Shown piece by piece: positions 23,557 to 32,639 of a stretch of 53,608 bases of DNA. Below the pieces are notes generated by a model. It was not told the DNA's origin. It ran no database searches and worked only from the letters and a program-made list of their open reading frames with translations. Source of the stretch: Bacteroidales bacterium (GTDB taxonomy: Bacteria; Bacteroidota; Bacteroidia; Bacteroidales; ML635J-15); the NCBI GenBank assembly GCA_028686735.1, contig JAQUBO010000003.1, forward strand, positions 1 to 53,608. Direction: 5' to 3'. The position numbers were made by a program, and so were the translations under genes. The number at the start of each line of letters is the position of its first letter. Within the stretch, counting starts at the first letter, position 1.

Positions 23557-25388
23557 TCTAAAGGATATTTCTTTGGTTGGTAATTTAACGATACTGAGAA
23601 AATCTTAATAATTTGATATTTGACAATATACACATTGGTAAACCGTTTTTAATAAGGTCTGATTTTCTTTTTTTGATATGCAATACCAATTCGAGGTTGG
23701 TAAATATTGATTTTTCATAAAACTTTTTACGACCTTATATTTTTAAAACCTTAATAGCTTAATAACATGCACAAGCGGTTTTTGGCGGGAAGTTTGCTCG
23801 CGCAGCTGCAAACTTCGTGACAAAAACACAGTGAGTTAATCAGGAATTTTAAACGATAAAAAAAGAGCTAAGTAATTAGACGTTTTAATTTTATATCAGT
23901 GTCTTTTGTTTACAAGAGTTTATAGTTCGAACGATCTCTGTCGATATGCAATACCAATCCGAGGCTAGAAAATATTGATTTTTCATAAAACTTTTTACGA
24001 CCTTATATTTTTAAAACCTTAATAGCTTAATAACATGCACAAACAGTTTTTGGCGGGAAGTTTGCTTGCGCAGCTGCAAACTTCGTGACAAAAACACTGT
24101 GAGTTAATCAGGAATTTTAAACAAGTTGTTGGAAAGGCAAAATCAAAAATTATCCATGAATATTTTACCTCCGCTAGTTCGGGTTTTTAATTTAAAGGAT
24201 ATTTCTTTGGTTTGTAATTTAACGATACTGAGAAAATCTTAATAATTTAATATTTGGCATAATACATATTGGTACACCGTTTTTAATAAGGTCTGATTTT
24301 CTTTTTTCGATATGCAATACCAATCCGAGGCTAGTAAATATTGATTTTTCATAAAACTTTTTACGACCTTATATTTTTAAAACCTTAATAGCTTAGTAAC
24401 ATGCACAAACGGTTTTTGGCGGGAAGTTTGCTCGCGCAGCTGCAAACTTCGTGACAAAAATACAGTGAGTTAATCAGGGATTTTAAACGATAAAAAAAAG
24501 AGCTAAGTAATTAGCCCTTTTAATTTTATATCTGTGTCTTCTGTTTACAAGAGTTTATAGTTCAAACGATCTCTGTCGATATGCAATACCAATTCGAGGT
24601 TAGTAAATATTGATTTTTCATAAAACTTTTTACGACCTTATATTTTTAAAACCTTAATAGCTTAGTAACATGCACAAACGGTTTTTGGCGGGAAGTTTGC
24701 TTGCGCAGCTGCAAACTTCGTGACAAAAACACAGTGAGTTAATTAGGGATTTTAAACAAGTTGTTGGAAAGGCAAAATCAAAAATTATCTACGAATATTT
24801 TACCTCCGCTCGTTCGGGTTTTTAATCTAAAGGATATTTCTTTGGTTTGTAATTTAACGATACTGAGGAAATCTTAATAATTTGATATTTGACATCATAC
24901 ACATTGGTAAGCTGTTTTTAATAAGGTCTGATTTTCTTTTTTTGATATGCGATACCAATCCGAGGCTAGCAAATATTGTTTTTTCATAAAACTTTTTACG
25001 ACCTTATATTTTTAAAACCTTAATAGCTTAGTAACATGCACAATCGGTTTTTGGCGGGAAGTTTGCTCGCGCAGCTGCAAACTTCGTGACAAAAACACTG
25101 TGAGTTAATCAGGAATTTTATATCTGTGTCTTCTGTTCACAAGAGTTTATAGTTCAAACGATCTCTGTCGATATGCAATACCAATCCGAGGCTAGCAAAT
25201 ATTGATTTTTCATAAAACTTTTTACGACCTTATATTTTTAAAACCTTAATAGCTTAATAACATGTACAAATGGTTTTTGGCGGGAAGTTTGCTCACGCAG
25301 CTGCAAACTTCGTGACAAAAACACAGTGAGTTAATTAGGGATTTTAAACGATAAAAAAAAGGGCTAAGTAATTAGCCCTTTTAATTTT
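23486..25388. repeat. Tandem array, 635-bp period, three units carrying uvrC tail and six palindromic cores
   Basis: Sequence from AACAAGTTGTTGG in uvrC recurs at 23486, 24120 and 24755 (spacing 634 and 635). Each copy runs through the uvrC 3' end, a linker and two copies of a core of about 180 bp that start with GATATGCAATACC (23675, 23943, 24309, 24578, 24944, 25170). Core spacing alternates 268 and 366; the last gap is 226 because about 43 bases, including a terminator, are missing. Each core ends in a palindrome (TTTTTGGC...GACAAAAA, arms of 19 bp with three mismatches). Copies differ by scattered substitutions. No gene lies in the region; only terminators are recognised. Confidence 0.92.
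25357..25382. terminator. Bidirectional terminator between uvrC array and secDF
   Basis: AAAAGGGCTAA/TTAGCCCTTTT form an 11-bp perfect stem with loop GTAA, flanked by A and T runs. Related copies after cores 1 and 3 (about 23861-23890 and 24492-24522) have broken stems, so this secDF-proximal copy is the only intact one. Confidence 0.85.
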
Positions 25389-25405
25389 ATATCTGTGTCT
25401 TCTGT

Positions 25406-28400
25406 TTATTTTACAGTTTTATTTTTCTTCATTAAATCAAACGCAATAGGTGTAGCAACAAATATTGATGAGTAAGTACCAATAATAACACCAATTAATA
25501 AGGCAAACGTAAATCCACGAATAACTTCACCACCAAATATAAATATTGCAAGTAGTACAACGAAAGTACTTAAGGAGGTATTTATTGTACGGCTAACTGT
25601 TGCATTAATGGCAGAGTTCATAACCTCTTTTGTTTTACGTTTTTTGTATATTCCAAGGAATTCTCTTAAGCGGTCAAACACAACCACAGTATCGTTAATC
25701 GAATATCCTACTACTGTAAGAATAGCTGCAATAAATGCTTGATCAAGCTCCATGTTAAATGGCATAATCGAGAATAGCAATGAGTACAAGCCTAAAACAA
25801 TAATAACATCATGGATAAGCGAAATCAATGCTCCAAGAGAATATTGCCATTTTCTAAATCGCAGTAGTATGTATAAAAACATAACAATAAGTCCTAGAGT
25901 GATTGCAATTATAGATTTTGATTTAATGTCGTCTGCGACTGTTGGACCAACTTTTTGCGAAGTTTGACGATAATCAGTAAAGAATTTAGCCATACTAACA
26001 TCATCACCTAGCATAGGCTTTAGTCCTATATACAATAGTGAGTCAGCCTCATTATCAGCAGAGTTGTCATCAATTTTATAATTGGTCGATATCTTTACTT
26101 GGTTGGCTCCTCCAAATGTTTTAACTAATGGACGGTCTCCATATATTTTTTCTAGTTCATCACCAATCTCATTAGGAACAACTGCTTGGTCGAATGCAAC
26201 AATATAATTTCGTCCTCCAGTAAAGTCGATACCTGGGTTTAAGCCCCTTGTGAAAAGTGAAACTAAACTAATTAAAATTATAATACTTGAGATTACATAA
26301 CTAATTTTACGTTTGTTGATAAAATCAATATTTAAGTTTTGGAAAGCATTTAATGTAAGCTTATTGCCAAATGTCATTTTTCTATCTTTAGCAAGTATTG
26401 TTGAGATAACGATTCTTGTAATAAATATGGCTGTAAACAATGAGCTAAGGATACCTATTATTAGAGTGGTTGCAAAACCTTTTACTGGACCAACACCAAA
26501 ATTAAGAAGAATTATACCTATTAGTAGTGTTGTAACGTTAGAGTCAATGATTGCTGAATATGCGTTTTTGTATCCATCAGAAATAGCACTTTTGATAGTT
26601 TTGCCTGCTCGCATCTCTTCTCGAATCCGCTCATAAATTAGTACGTTGGCATCCACAGACATACCTATGGTTAAGACAATACCAGCTATCCCAGGTAGTG
26701 TAAGCACAGCTCCAAGCGAGGCTAGTACTCCAAATATTAAAAATAGGTTAGTAATTAAAGCAATGTCGGCTACTATTCCAGCTTTGCCATAATAGAAAAT
26801 CATATATATTAAAACTAATATAAATGCTATTACAAATGAATTTAATCCATCGTTAATTGCTTTATTTCCAAGTGAAGGACCTACAATCTCTTTTGATAGA
26901 ATATTGGCAGGAGCAGGCATCTTACCTGATTTAAGCACGTTCGCAAGGTCGGTAGCCTCGTCTAATGTAAAATTACCACTAATCATTGAACGACCACCAG
27001 TAATCTCTTCGCTAACTGTTGGCCATGAGTAGGCATATCCATCAAGTACAATTGCTATACTTCCTTTTGTTTGGCTTCCAGCATATTTGTCGGCTATTGC
27101 TCTTGTAATTCTTGCCCACTCTGTTGAACCCGAACCATTCATTGTCATGGTAACCTGTGGAATTGCTTGGTTTTGACCAAATTCTTGTTTCGCATCAGTT
27201 ATAACGTCTCCATTTAAAACAGCTCTGCCATCGTTACTCTTCTTAAGAGCAATAAGCTCATAATAACCAGGAGCATTATCTGAAGGCTTAAATCCCCATG
27301 CAAATACAAGATCACTAGGGAAAAGTCTTTTTACTGATTCTCTATTTAGGTCAGCCATAATTGATGCCATATCTCCTTCTTTAGCATATCCTACGATAGG
27401 ACCATAGATAGATACGTTACCAACTTGAGGACGTAGTCTCTCGAAAAGCGACAAACCGGATAGTGCATTTGCATTAGAAGTTGCTGCACTATCAATGTTG
27501 GAGGAACTTGTTTTATCTGCTGCATCTATAAGCTCAGAAATTACCTCATCACCAATTACCTCATCTGCAATTACTTCATCTGCAATTACTTCATCTGCAA
27601 TTACTTCAACTGCAATTACTTCATCTGCAATAATCTCATCTGCTACAGCATTTTCTTCTTTTTCAACATCTTTCCCTGATTTACGATCTTTTTCTTTTTG
27701 CTCAGCGTCTTTAATTTCGGCAATTAGAATATTTGCTTCTGATAGTCTATCGTATATCTCCTCGGCATTGTAGGTTTCCCAAAATTCAAGAACTGCTGCT
27801 TGTCTTAGTAGTTCTTCAACACGTTCGGGATCTTTAATACCAGGAAGCTCGATATGAAACACTCCTTTAACAGCAACATCTCTTTGTATATTCGGTTGAA
27901 CTACGCCAAAATGGTCGATACGTTTACGTAAAACATCGAATGCATTGTTGATTGCTGCATCATATTGATTTCTGATATATGCAATAACTTCTTCGTTGCT
28001 CGATTTAATGGTGATGTCTTCTTGATTGCTGGTTGTAATAAATAATGATGCAAGACTTGGAGAATTGGGAGTACTTATGCTTGAAAAAGCATTGCCAAAA
28101 ACTTCAATATAGTTTGTTCCAGTTTGTTCTATAGTCCCTGCATTTGCAAGCTCTATGGCTTTTATAAGAGTTGAATCACTTTGGTTGTTTGATAGTGCTT
28201 TTATTACATCTTGGGCAGAAATCTCAAGCGTAATGTTCATACCACCTTTTAAATCTAGACCAAGATTCATTTCTCTCTCTTTACAATCCATATAGGTGTA
28301 TTTCTTAAATAAAGTATATACAACCTGATTTGACATTGAATCAAGATATCTTTTTGTTAGTGAGTCAACAATGTATATTTTTTCAGACTCTTCAACTTCT

Positions 28401-28543
28401 AATTTCATTGATTCAAATCGTGCTTCAGCATAATTGTCTGCTTTACTTTCGACACGTTTTGTCATAAAAGTAAAAGATAAATAATACAAACAAATTACTG
28501 TAAGCAATACTGATACTGTAATAATCGCTCCTTTGTTACGCAT
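25406..28543 (-). CDS. secDF: Fused protein translocase SecDF
   Basis: This 1045-aa protein joins SecD and SecF in one chain, a common arrangement in Bacteroidota. SecD has MNLGLDLKGGMNITLEI and a six-segment membrane region, with the first segment at about residues 7-26. SecF has GLNPGIDFTGGRNYIVAFD and GYSINDTVVVFDRLRE. Together they use the proton gradient to pull secreted proteins through SecYEG. Residues about 299-334 hold a low-complexity insert of ADEVI-type pentapeptides in the periplasmic domain, unusual for the family. The stop is next to a strong terminator. Confidence 0.97.
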   Translation of the reverse strand: MRNKGAIITVSVLLTVICLYYLSFTFMTKRVESKADNYAEARFESMKLEVEESEKIYIVDSLTKRYLDSMSNQVVYTLFKKYTYMDCKEREMNLGLDLKGGMNITLEISAQDVIKALSNNQSDSTLIKAIELANAGTIEQTGTNYIEVFGNAFSSISTPNSPSLASLFITTSNQEDITIKSSNEEVIAYIRNQYDAAINNAFDVLRKRIDHFGVVQPNIQRDVAVKGVFHIELPGIKDPERVEELLRQAAVLEFWETYNAEEIYDRLSEANILIAEIKDAEQKEKDRKSGKDVEKEENAVADEIIADEVIAVEVIADEVIADEVIADEVIGDEVISELIDAADKTSSSNIDSAATSNANALSGLSLFERLRPQVGNVSIYGPIVGYAKEGDMASIMADLNRESVKRLFPSDLVFAWGFKPSDNAPGYYELIALKKSNDGRAVLNGDVITDAKQEFGQNQAIPQVTMTMNGSGSTEWARITRAIADKYAGSQTKGSIAIVLDGYAYSWPTVSEEITGGRSMISGNFTLDEATDLANVLKSGKMPAPANILSKEIVGPSLGNKAINDGLNSFVIAFILVLIYMIFYYGKAGIVADIALITNLFLIFGVLASLGAVLTLPGIAGIVLTIGMSVDANVLIYERIREEMRAGKTIKSAISDGYKNAYSAIIDSNVTTLLIGIILLNFGVGPVKGFATTLIIGILSSLFTAIFITRIVISTILAKDRKMTFGNKLTLNAFQNLNIDFINKRKISYVISSIIILISLVSLFTRGLNPGIDFTGGRNYIVAFDQAVVPNEIGDELEKIYGDRPLVKTFGGANQVKISTNYKIDDNSADNEADSLLYIGLKPMLGDDVSMAKFFTDYRQTSQKVGPTVADDIKSKSIIAITLGLIVMFLYILLRFRKWQYSLGALISLIHDVIIVLGLYSLLFSIMPFNMELDQAFIAAILTVVGYSINDTVVVFDRLREFLGIYKKRKTKEVMNSAINATVSRTINTSLSTFVVLLAIFIFGGEVIRGFTFALLIGVIIGTYSSIFVATPIAFDLMKKNKTVK
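27540..27645. repeat. 15-bp tandem repeat within secDF
   Basis: About six to seven copies of a unit like ATTACTTCATCTGCA encode (A/I)DEVI-type pentapeptides in the SecD periplasmic part. Copies vary slightly (CTTCAACTG, CTCATCACC). This is a slippage-prone simple repeat. Confidence 0.85.
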
Positions 28544-28598
28544 GTTTAAATTTTTTATTAACGTTAAGTTATAATTTTACATTCATTTTTTAAGTGTG

Positions 28599-28606
28599 CA
28601 AAGATA
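28599..28606 (-). promoter_or_regulatory. Possible -7 element for secDF
   Basis: On the minus strand TATCTTTG matches TAnnTTTG 56 bases before the secDF ATG. No good -33 TTTG at normal spacing is evident. Confidence 0.4.
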
Positions 28607-28641
28607 TTGATTTTTTACGAAAATACAGATTTTACACCAAA

Positions 28642-29082
28642 TTATTTTTCACTATTTTTTTTTAGAACCATAATATTGTCAGATAAATCAATAATAGCCT
28701 TGTATTTTATTAAAAAATCACAACCAATTATTCCCGAAATAATGGGCAGGTTTAGTGATTGATAAAGTTGATTTATATAATCTAGTGGTGTAAAGATAGC
28801 ATTAAATTCGGAAATCCTGAAGTAGCTGATATTTAACGACTTTATTTGTCCTGTCGATAAGTTCTCTATTTTTGAATTAAATCCAGAGCTTTGATTGTCA
28901 TTTTCAATGTCTGCTAAAATAGTATCTCTAAAAGCTTTAGCATTAGAATCAAATACCGAATTTGATGCTCCTGTATCGATTAATAAAAAACATTTATTCT
29001 TATTTGCGTTTGCTTTTATTAATATATGATTACCACCGCCTTCGATATGGCAAATCTTTAAAGGTGTTTTATATAGTTTCAT
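28642..29082 (-). CDS. Retropepsin-like aspartic protease (single domain)
   Basis: This 146-aa protein has the clan AA active-site motif LLIDTGASNSVFD (about 31-43), followed by a flap-like region. The second hallmark GIIGCDFLIKYKAIIDLSDN lies at about 119-138 (the hydrophobic-Gly motif of the fold). Only one catalytic Asp is present, so the active form would be a homodimer. No signal peptide is seen, so it appears cytoplasmic. The substrate is unknown. It lies upstream of secDF in the same direction and is divergent from the Spy-like gene. Confidence 0.85.
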   Translation of the reverse strand: MKLYKTPLKICHIEGGGNHILIKANANKNKCFLLIDTGASNSVFDSNAKAFRDTILADIENDNQSSGFNSKIENLSTGQIKSLNISYFRISEFNAIFTPLDYINQLYQSLNLPIISGIIGCDFLIKYKAIIDLSDNIMVLKKNSEK

Positions 29083-29157
29083 TTTTTTTATTTTGTTAAA
29101 TTAAACCTTTTCTCATTTCAATTGTCATAATATCGTAAATCAAAAATATAAAAAATT

Positions 29158-29679
29158 ATGAAAACTAAAGTATTATTTTTATCAGTGTTATTTTTGTCCT
29201 CGATATTTGTAGGACACTTATCAGCGCAACAACAGAGAGATTATCAAAATAGAAACTGGTGTTTAATTGACGATTTGTCCGAAGAGCAAATAGTTTCTAT
29301 TGATGCAATAAGACTCGAAAGTGAAAGTAAAGTGAGAGAATATAGGGCTGAGCTTGATATAAAAAGAGCTGAATTGAGAAAATTAAGGATAGCTAATAAT
29401 CCTTCGGAGACAACAATTCATCAAAAAATTGAAGAAATGTCGGTGCTAAATACTAAAATACGTAAAGAAAATGCATCAAAACGCATTGCTGTGCGTAGTG
29501 AGTTAACTCCTGAACAGCGAGAAGTATATGATGCAAGAATATCAAGTCGAAATTATAACAGTCGTCCGCAAATGAGAGGAAATCGTAATTATAATTGTAG
29601 GTACCAGTCAATGGATTCCAGACCTAGAATGTCTCGTGGTGCAAGACCTATGGGGCGTAATCAAAGAGGTAATTGGTAA
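29158..29679 (+). CDS. Spy/CpxP-like periplasmic protein
   Basis: The 173-aa protein has a signal peptide (MKTKVLFLSVLFLSSIFVGHLSAQ). A helical region follows with LSEEQIVSIDAIRLESESK and, after a loop, SELTPEQREVYDARI, which are LTxxQ-like motifs of the Spy/CpxP family. The C-terminal tail (about 135-173) is Arg/Asn/Gly-rich and disordered. The family includes metal-sensing and chaperone proteins; which applies here is unknown. The gene is alone, with a terminator 60 bases downstream. Confidence 0.75.
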   Translation: MKTKVLFLSVLFLSSIFVGHLSAQQQRDYQNRNWCLIDDLSEEQIVSIDAIRLESESKVREYRAELDIKRAELRKLRIANNPSETTIHQKIEEMSVLNTKIRKENASKRIAVRSELTPEQREVYDARISSRNYNSRPQMRGNRNYNCRYQSMDSRPRMSRGARPMGRNQRGNW

Positions 29680-29738
29680 TTTTTAAATCCAAGTTAATCG
29701 TAATTATTAAGTAAACAGTATAGTTTTACTTTTCACGT

Positions 29739-29779
29739 AAATCTGACCGAAAAATTCTTTTTTTGGTCAGATTTTTTTA
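29739..29779 (+). terminator. Intrinsic terminator after Spy-like gene
   Basis: Perfect 10-bp arms AAATCTGACC/GGTCAGATTT (29739-29748 and 29765-29774) are followed by a T run. Confidence 0.85.
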
Positions 29780-29830
29780 TCTTTACAGTATCATTGTAAT
29801 CAGGTATGATTTTTGAAATCTAGACATAAT

Positions 29831-30616
29831 ATGAAAATCTTAATAAATATAGTAATATGTTTTTACAGTATTACAGCTTTTGGACAAATGACAGAGATTA
29901 GTCGTAAGTCTGTTGATGCACAGTTGTTTAATCTGGATAAACTTGGTAATTTTTATTTTGTAAAGCAAAATGTTTTAACTAAAACAGATAAGGATTTAAA
30001 AGCTCTATATACTTGGGATACTTATTATTATGGAGATATTAGTTTTGTCGATGTATCAGACCCACTAAGGATACTAATATATTATGCTGACTTTAATACG
30101 CTTTTGTTTTTGGATAAATATCTTACGGAATTGAGAGACCCTGTTTCACTTGATGATATTAATATTTATAATAGTGGTGCAATTGCAGTAGCACAGCAAG
30201 GCGGATTTTGGGTCTATAATTATCAAAATTCACATATAGTGCGAGTGGATCAAAATCTTAAAATCGCTCAAAATGGTGTAAATCTTTATGCCCAAATTAA
30301 AGATGGTGAAATTCGAGAGCTTCTTGTTTCAACAGATTATATAGTTCTGAAAACAGATGGTGGTAATATTATAGTACTAGATAAGTTTGCTAATTTTTAT
30401 TTGAAGCTAATGGCAAAAGATGATACACCTATTTGTCTTGATAATGATAAGCTGTTCTACATTGAAGATAAGGAACTTGTTATTTATGATTTAACAAGAA
30501 AAAAACAATCTTTTATTAAAATGCCTGTCGGTCCTGTACTCGATATTGATGCCTCAGGAGAGAACTTTTATGTCCTTGCTGAAAAATCGTTGATAACTTT
30601 TGAAATTCTCTATTGA
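29831..30616 (+). CDS. Secreted beta-propeller-like protein, unknown function
   Basis: The 261-aa protein starts at ATG 29831 (MKILINIVICFYSITAFGQ is a signal peptide); a TTG six codons earlier is not preferred. The mature part is strand-rich with repeated patterns such as NLDKLGNFYFVKQN, WDTYYYGDISFVD and VLDIDASGENFYVLAE, suggesting a small beta-propeller. I do not recognise a family. It precedes the deoxynucleoside kinase gene with a 67-base gap and could share its promoter. Confidence 0.6.
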   Translation: MKILINIVICFYSITAFGQMTEISRKSVDAQLFNLDKLGNFYFVKQNVLTKTDKDLKALYTWDTYYYGDISFVDVSDPLRILIYYADFNTLLFLDKYLTELRDPVSLDDINIYNSGAIAVAQQGGFWVYNYQNSHIVRVDQNLKIAQNGVNLYAQIKDGEIRELLVSTDYIVLKTDGGNIIVLDKFANFYLKLMAKDDTPICLDNDKLFYIEDKELVIYDLTRKKQSFIKMPVGPVLDIDASGENFYVLAEKSLITFEILY

Positions 30617-30683
30617 AAATTTTGGGTAAAATCATTTATTAGTTTTATTTTTATAAATTGATAATTAATCTAAACTTAGTTCT

Positions 30684-31298
30684 ATGCATATAGCAGTAGC
30701 AGGTAATATTGGGGCGGGAAAAACAACGTTAACTAAACTTCTCGCAAAAAATTATGGCTGGTCGCCACATTACGAAGATGTTGATGATAACCCATATCTT
30801 AAAGATTTTTATGACGACATGCAAAGATGGTCGTTTAATTTGCAAGTCTATTTTTTAAACAGCAGGTTTAATCAAATTCTCGAAATTCGTAAATCCAAAA
30901 AAACAGTAATACAGGATCGTACTATTTATGAGGATTCTTATATTTTTGCCCCTAACTTGCATTCAATGGGGCTGATGACTACTCGTGATTTCGATAACTA
31001 TTTTAGCTTGTTTAGTCTTATGGCAACTTTGGTTGAAGCTCCAGATTTGCTTATTTATTTACGGGCAAGTGTCCCAACTTTAGTGCAGCAAATACAGAAT
31101 AGAGGACGAAAATATGAAAACACAATCAGATTAGATTATCTAAAAAGATTGAACGAAAGATATGAAGCATGGGTAGCTAATTATAATAGTGGGAAGTTAT
31201 TGGTTGTTGATGTTGATAATCTTAATTTTGCTGAAAAACCAGAAGACCTTAATGTTATTATAAATAAGATTGATGCAGAATTACACGGTTTATTCTAA
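30684..31298 (+). CDS. Deoxynucleoside kinase (dNK family)
   Basis: This 204-aa kinase has a P-loop GNIGAGKTT (residues 7-15), YYEDVDDNPYL-like HYEDVDDNPYL, QDRTIYEDSYIF (the DRS/T-type catalytic motif) and a lid RGRKYE. These match the dGK/dAK/dNK family that phosphorylates deoxynucleosides for salvage. Substrate preference cannot be read from sequence alone, but bacterial relatives are usually deoxyadenosine or deoxyguanosine kinases. It lies opposite the adenosine-kinase-like gene, which is 302 bases away in convergent orientation. Confidence 0.88.
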   Translation: MHIAVAGNIGAGKTTLTKLLAKNYGWSPHYEDVDDNPYLKDFYDDMQRWSFNLQVYFLNSRFNQILEIRKSKKTVIQDRTIYEDSYIFAPNLHSMGLMTTRDFDNYFSLFSLMATLVEAPDLLIYLRASVPTLVQQIQNRGRKYENTIRLDYLKRLNERYEAWVANYNSGKLLVVDVDNLNFAEKPEDLNVIINKIDAELHGLF

Positions 31299-31552
31299 AC
31301 TGTTGTTTATACCATTTTAATTGTAAAATGTCCTATTCGATGTTGTAATTGGTTTTTAACGACGCAGATGCACAAAGATAATTGTAAGCTTTTTCAAAAA
31401 TTGGCTAATAATAAAACCATAAATGCCTTGCCAATCTACTGATTAACAGCTTATTATAAGCAAACTATGAATGATGCGATGAACGGCTTTAGCCCTCACT
31501 GAAAGTAATAATGCGGGATAAGTTGTTTTGGGCTTGTATTAGTCTTATAGAT
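31299..31552. other. Intergenic region with interspersed repeat pieces
   Basis: No gene is seen. Two segments recur in the 43353-43874 gap: 31360-31385 (CGACGCAGATGCACAAAG) appears inverted near 43469-43495, and 31476-31516 (GATGAACGGC ... AATAATGCGGG) appears in direct orientation near 43611-43649. They are probably relics of a mobile or REP-like element. Confidence 0.6.
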
Positions 31553-31591
31553 ATAGAAAAGAAAGTATAGTAAGAATACTTTCTTTTCTAT
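31553..31591. terminator. Bidirectional terminator between convergent kinase genes
   Basis: A 16-bp stem (31553-31568 and 31576-31591, ATAGAAAAGAAAGTAT and complement) with a 7-base loop lies just past the adenosine-kinase stop. It serves both convergent genes. Confidence 0.8.
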
Positions 31592-31600
31592 TATAGAGCT

Positions 31601-32575
31601 TTATATCTTTGAAAGTTCTTGTTTGATGTTATCCCAACGTTTTTCGTCCATTGTGGTGCCGATAACTTCAATTACATTGCCTGCAAGTATTGCTCCTGCT
31701 TTTGCACATTTTGGTAAGTCCCAATTGTTTGTTAGACCATGTAAAAAACCAGCAGCATAATTATCGCCTGCTCCTGTTGAGTCAATTGGCTTAACTTTTA
31801 TTACACCTTCTTTGTGTATAAAGTCCCCTTTTTTTATGTAAGATCCGTTTTTACCAACTTTTACAATAGCAATATCGCAAACATTGGCGATTGTGTGGAG
31901 AGCTTCTTCAGGTTCTTGGCCAGTAAAGGATTTTGCTTCTTCTTCGTTTGCGAATAAAATATCAACATATTTTTCTGTTAGATACTTTAGAAAATCTAAA
32001 TTGGCATCAACAATATTGTAGCTTGCCATATCTAATGAAACACGAAGACCACATTCTTTTGCAGTTTGCATTGTCTTTTCTATTAGCTCATTATTGAATA
32101 TTAGGTAACCTTCAACATGTAAAATGTTAAAACCTTCAAATATTTCTGGTGTAATATCTTCGGGCGTTAGCTCAGCTGCTGCTCCTAAATATGTCGCAAA
32201 TGTTCTTTCAGAATCTTTGCTCACTAGTGCTACTGCAATGCCTGTAGGAGTGTCCGTTGTAATCAACTTTGGTGTTACTCCTGTGTTTATCATGTCTTTA
32301 GCAAAAAAATCACCCATTTTGTCTAGTCCTATTTTACCAAGATAGCCTGTTTTAGTTCCTAATGTAGCTAAACTTCTAATCGAGTTTGCTGCAGAACCAC
32401 CACTTGCTAAACTTTTTGGTAATTGTTCAGTAAATTTTTGAACTTTTTGACTAGTCTCTGCATCTACTAATTGCATACTTCCTTTTGGAAGTTTCAGATT
32501 GTTAAGCACTTGGTCATCATCAAGCATTGTCATGATGTCAACTAGTGCGTTTCCCATTGCTATTATTTTTGTCAT
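31601..32575 (-). CDS. Adenosine kinase-like PfkB-family kinase
   Basis: The 324-aa protein has the PfkB signature 2 DSTGAGDNYAAGFL (about 266-279) and an N-terminal substrate-binding region with GGSAANSIRSLATLG. The MGNALVDIM start and the whole layout match Bacteroidota adenosine kinases, though sugar-kinase specificity cannot be excluded. A promoter with TTG-N19-TAACTTTG lies just upstream and overlaps the tRNA-Asn promoter on the other strand. It recycles adenosine to AMP. Confidence 0.85.
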   Translation of the reverse strand: MTKIIAMGNALVDIMTMLDDDQVLNNLKLPKGSMQLVDAETSQKVQKFTEQLPKSLASGGSAANSIRSLATLGTKTGYLGKIGLDKMGDFFAKDMINTGVTPKLITTDTPTGIAVALVSKDSERTFATYLGAAAELTPEDITPEIFEGFNILHVEGYLIFNNELIEKTMQTAKECGLRVSLDMASYNIVDANLDFLKYLTEKYVDILFANEEEAKSFTGQEPEEALHTIANVCDIAIVKVGKNGSYIKKGDFIHKEGVIKVKPIDSTGAGDNYAAGFLHGLTNNWDLPKCAKAGAILAGNVIEVIGTTMDEKRWDNIKQELSKI

Positions 32576-32598
32576 AAATAAAAAAAATTGAAAAATTA

Positions 32599-32632
32599 TT
32601 TTGCAAAGTTAAAAAATATTATTAGTTTTGCA
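32599..32632. promoter_or_regulatory. Overlapping opposed promoters for tRNA-Asn (+) and adenosine kinase (-)
   Basis: Rightward: TTTG (32599-32602), 19 bases, TAGTTTTG (32622-32629), feeding the tRNA. Leftward: TTG (32630-32632), 19 bases, TAACTTTG (32603-32610), feeding the kinase gene. Each promoter's boxes lie within the other's span, so polymerase can occupy only one at a time. Confidence 0.7.
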
Positions 32633-32639
32633 ACGCTTT

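Noticed and set aside
23557-25405. Possible CRISPR array, from regularly spaced repeats
   Set aside because: The repeats are about 180 bp cores with long similar spacers at 268 and 366 bp, and include pieces of uvrC. CRISPR repeats are 24-47 bp with unique spacers of similar size.
27495-27773. 92-codon frame on + with Ser/Thr/Ile repeats
   Set aside because: It is the antisense shadow of the ADEVI repeat in secDF.
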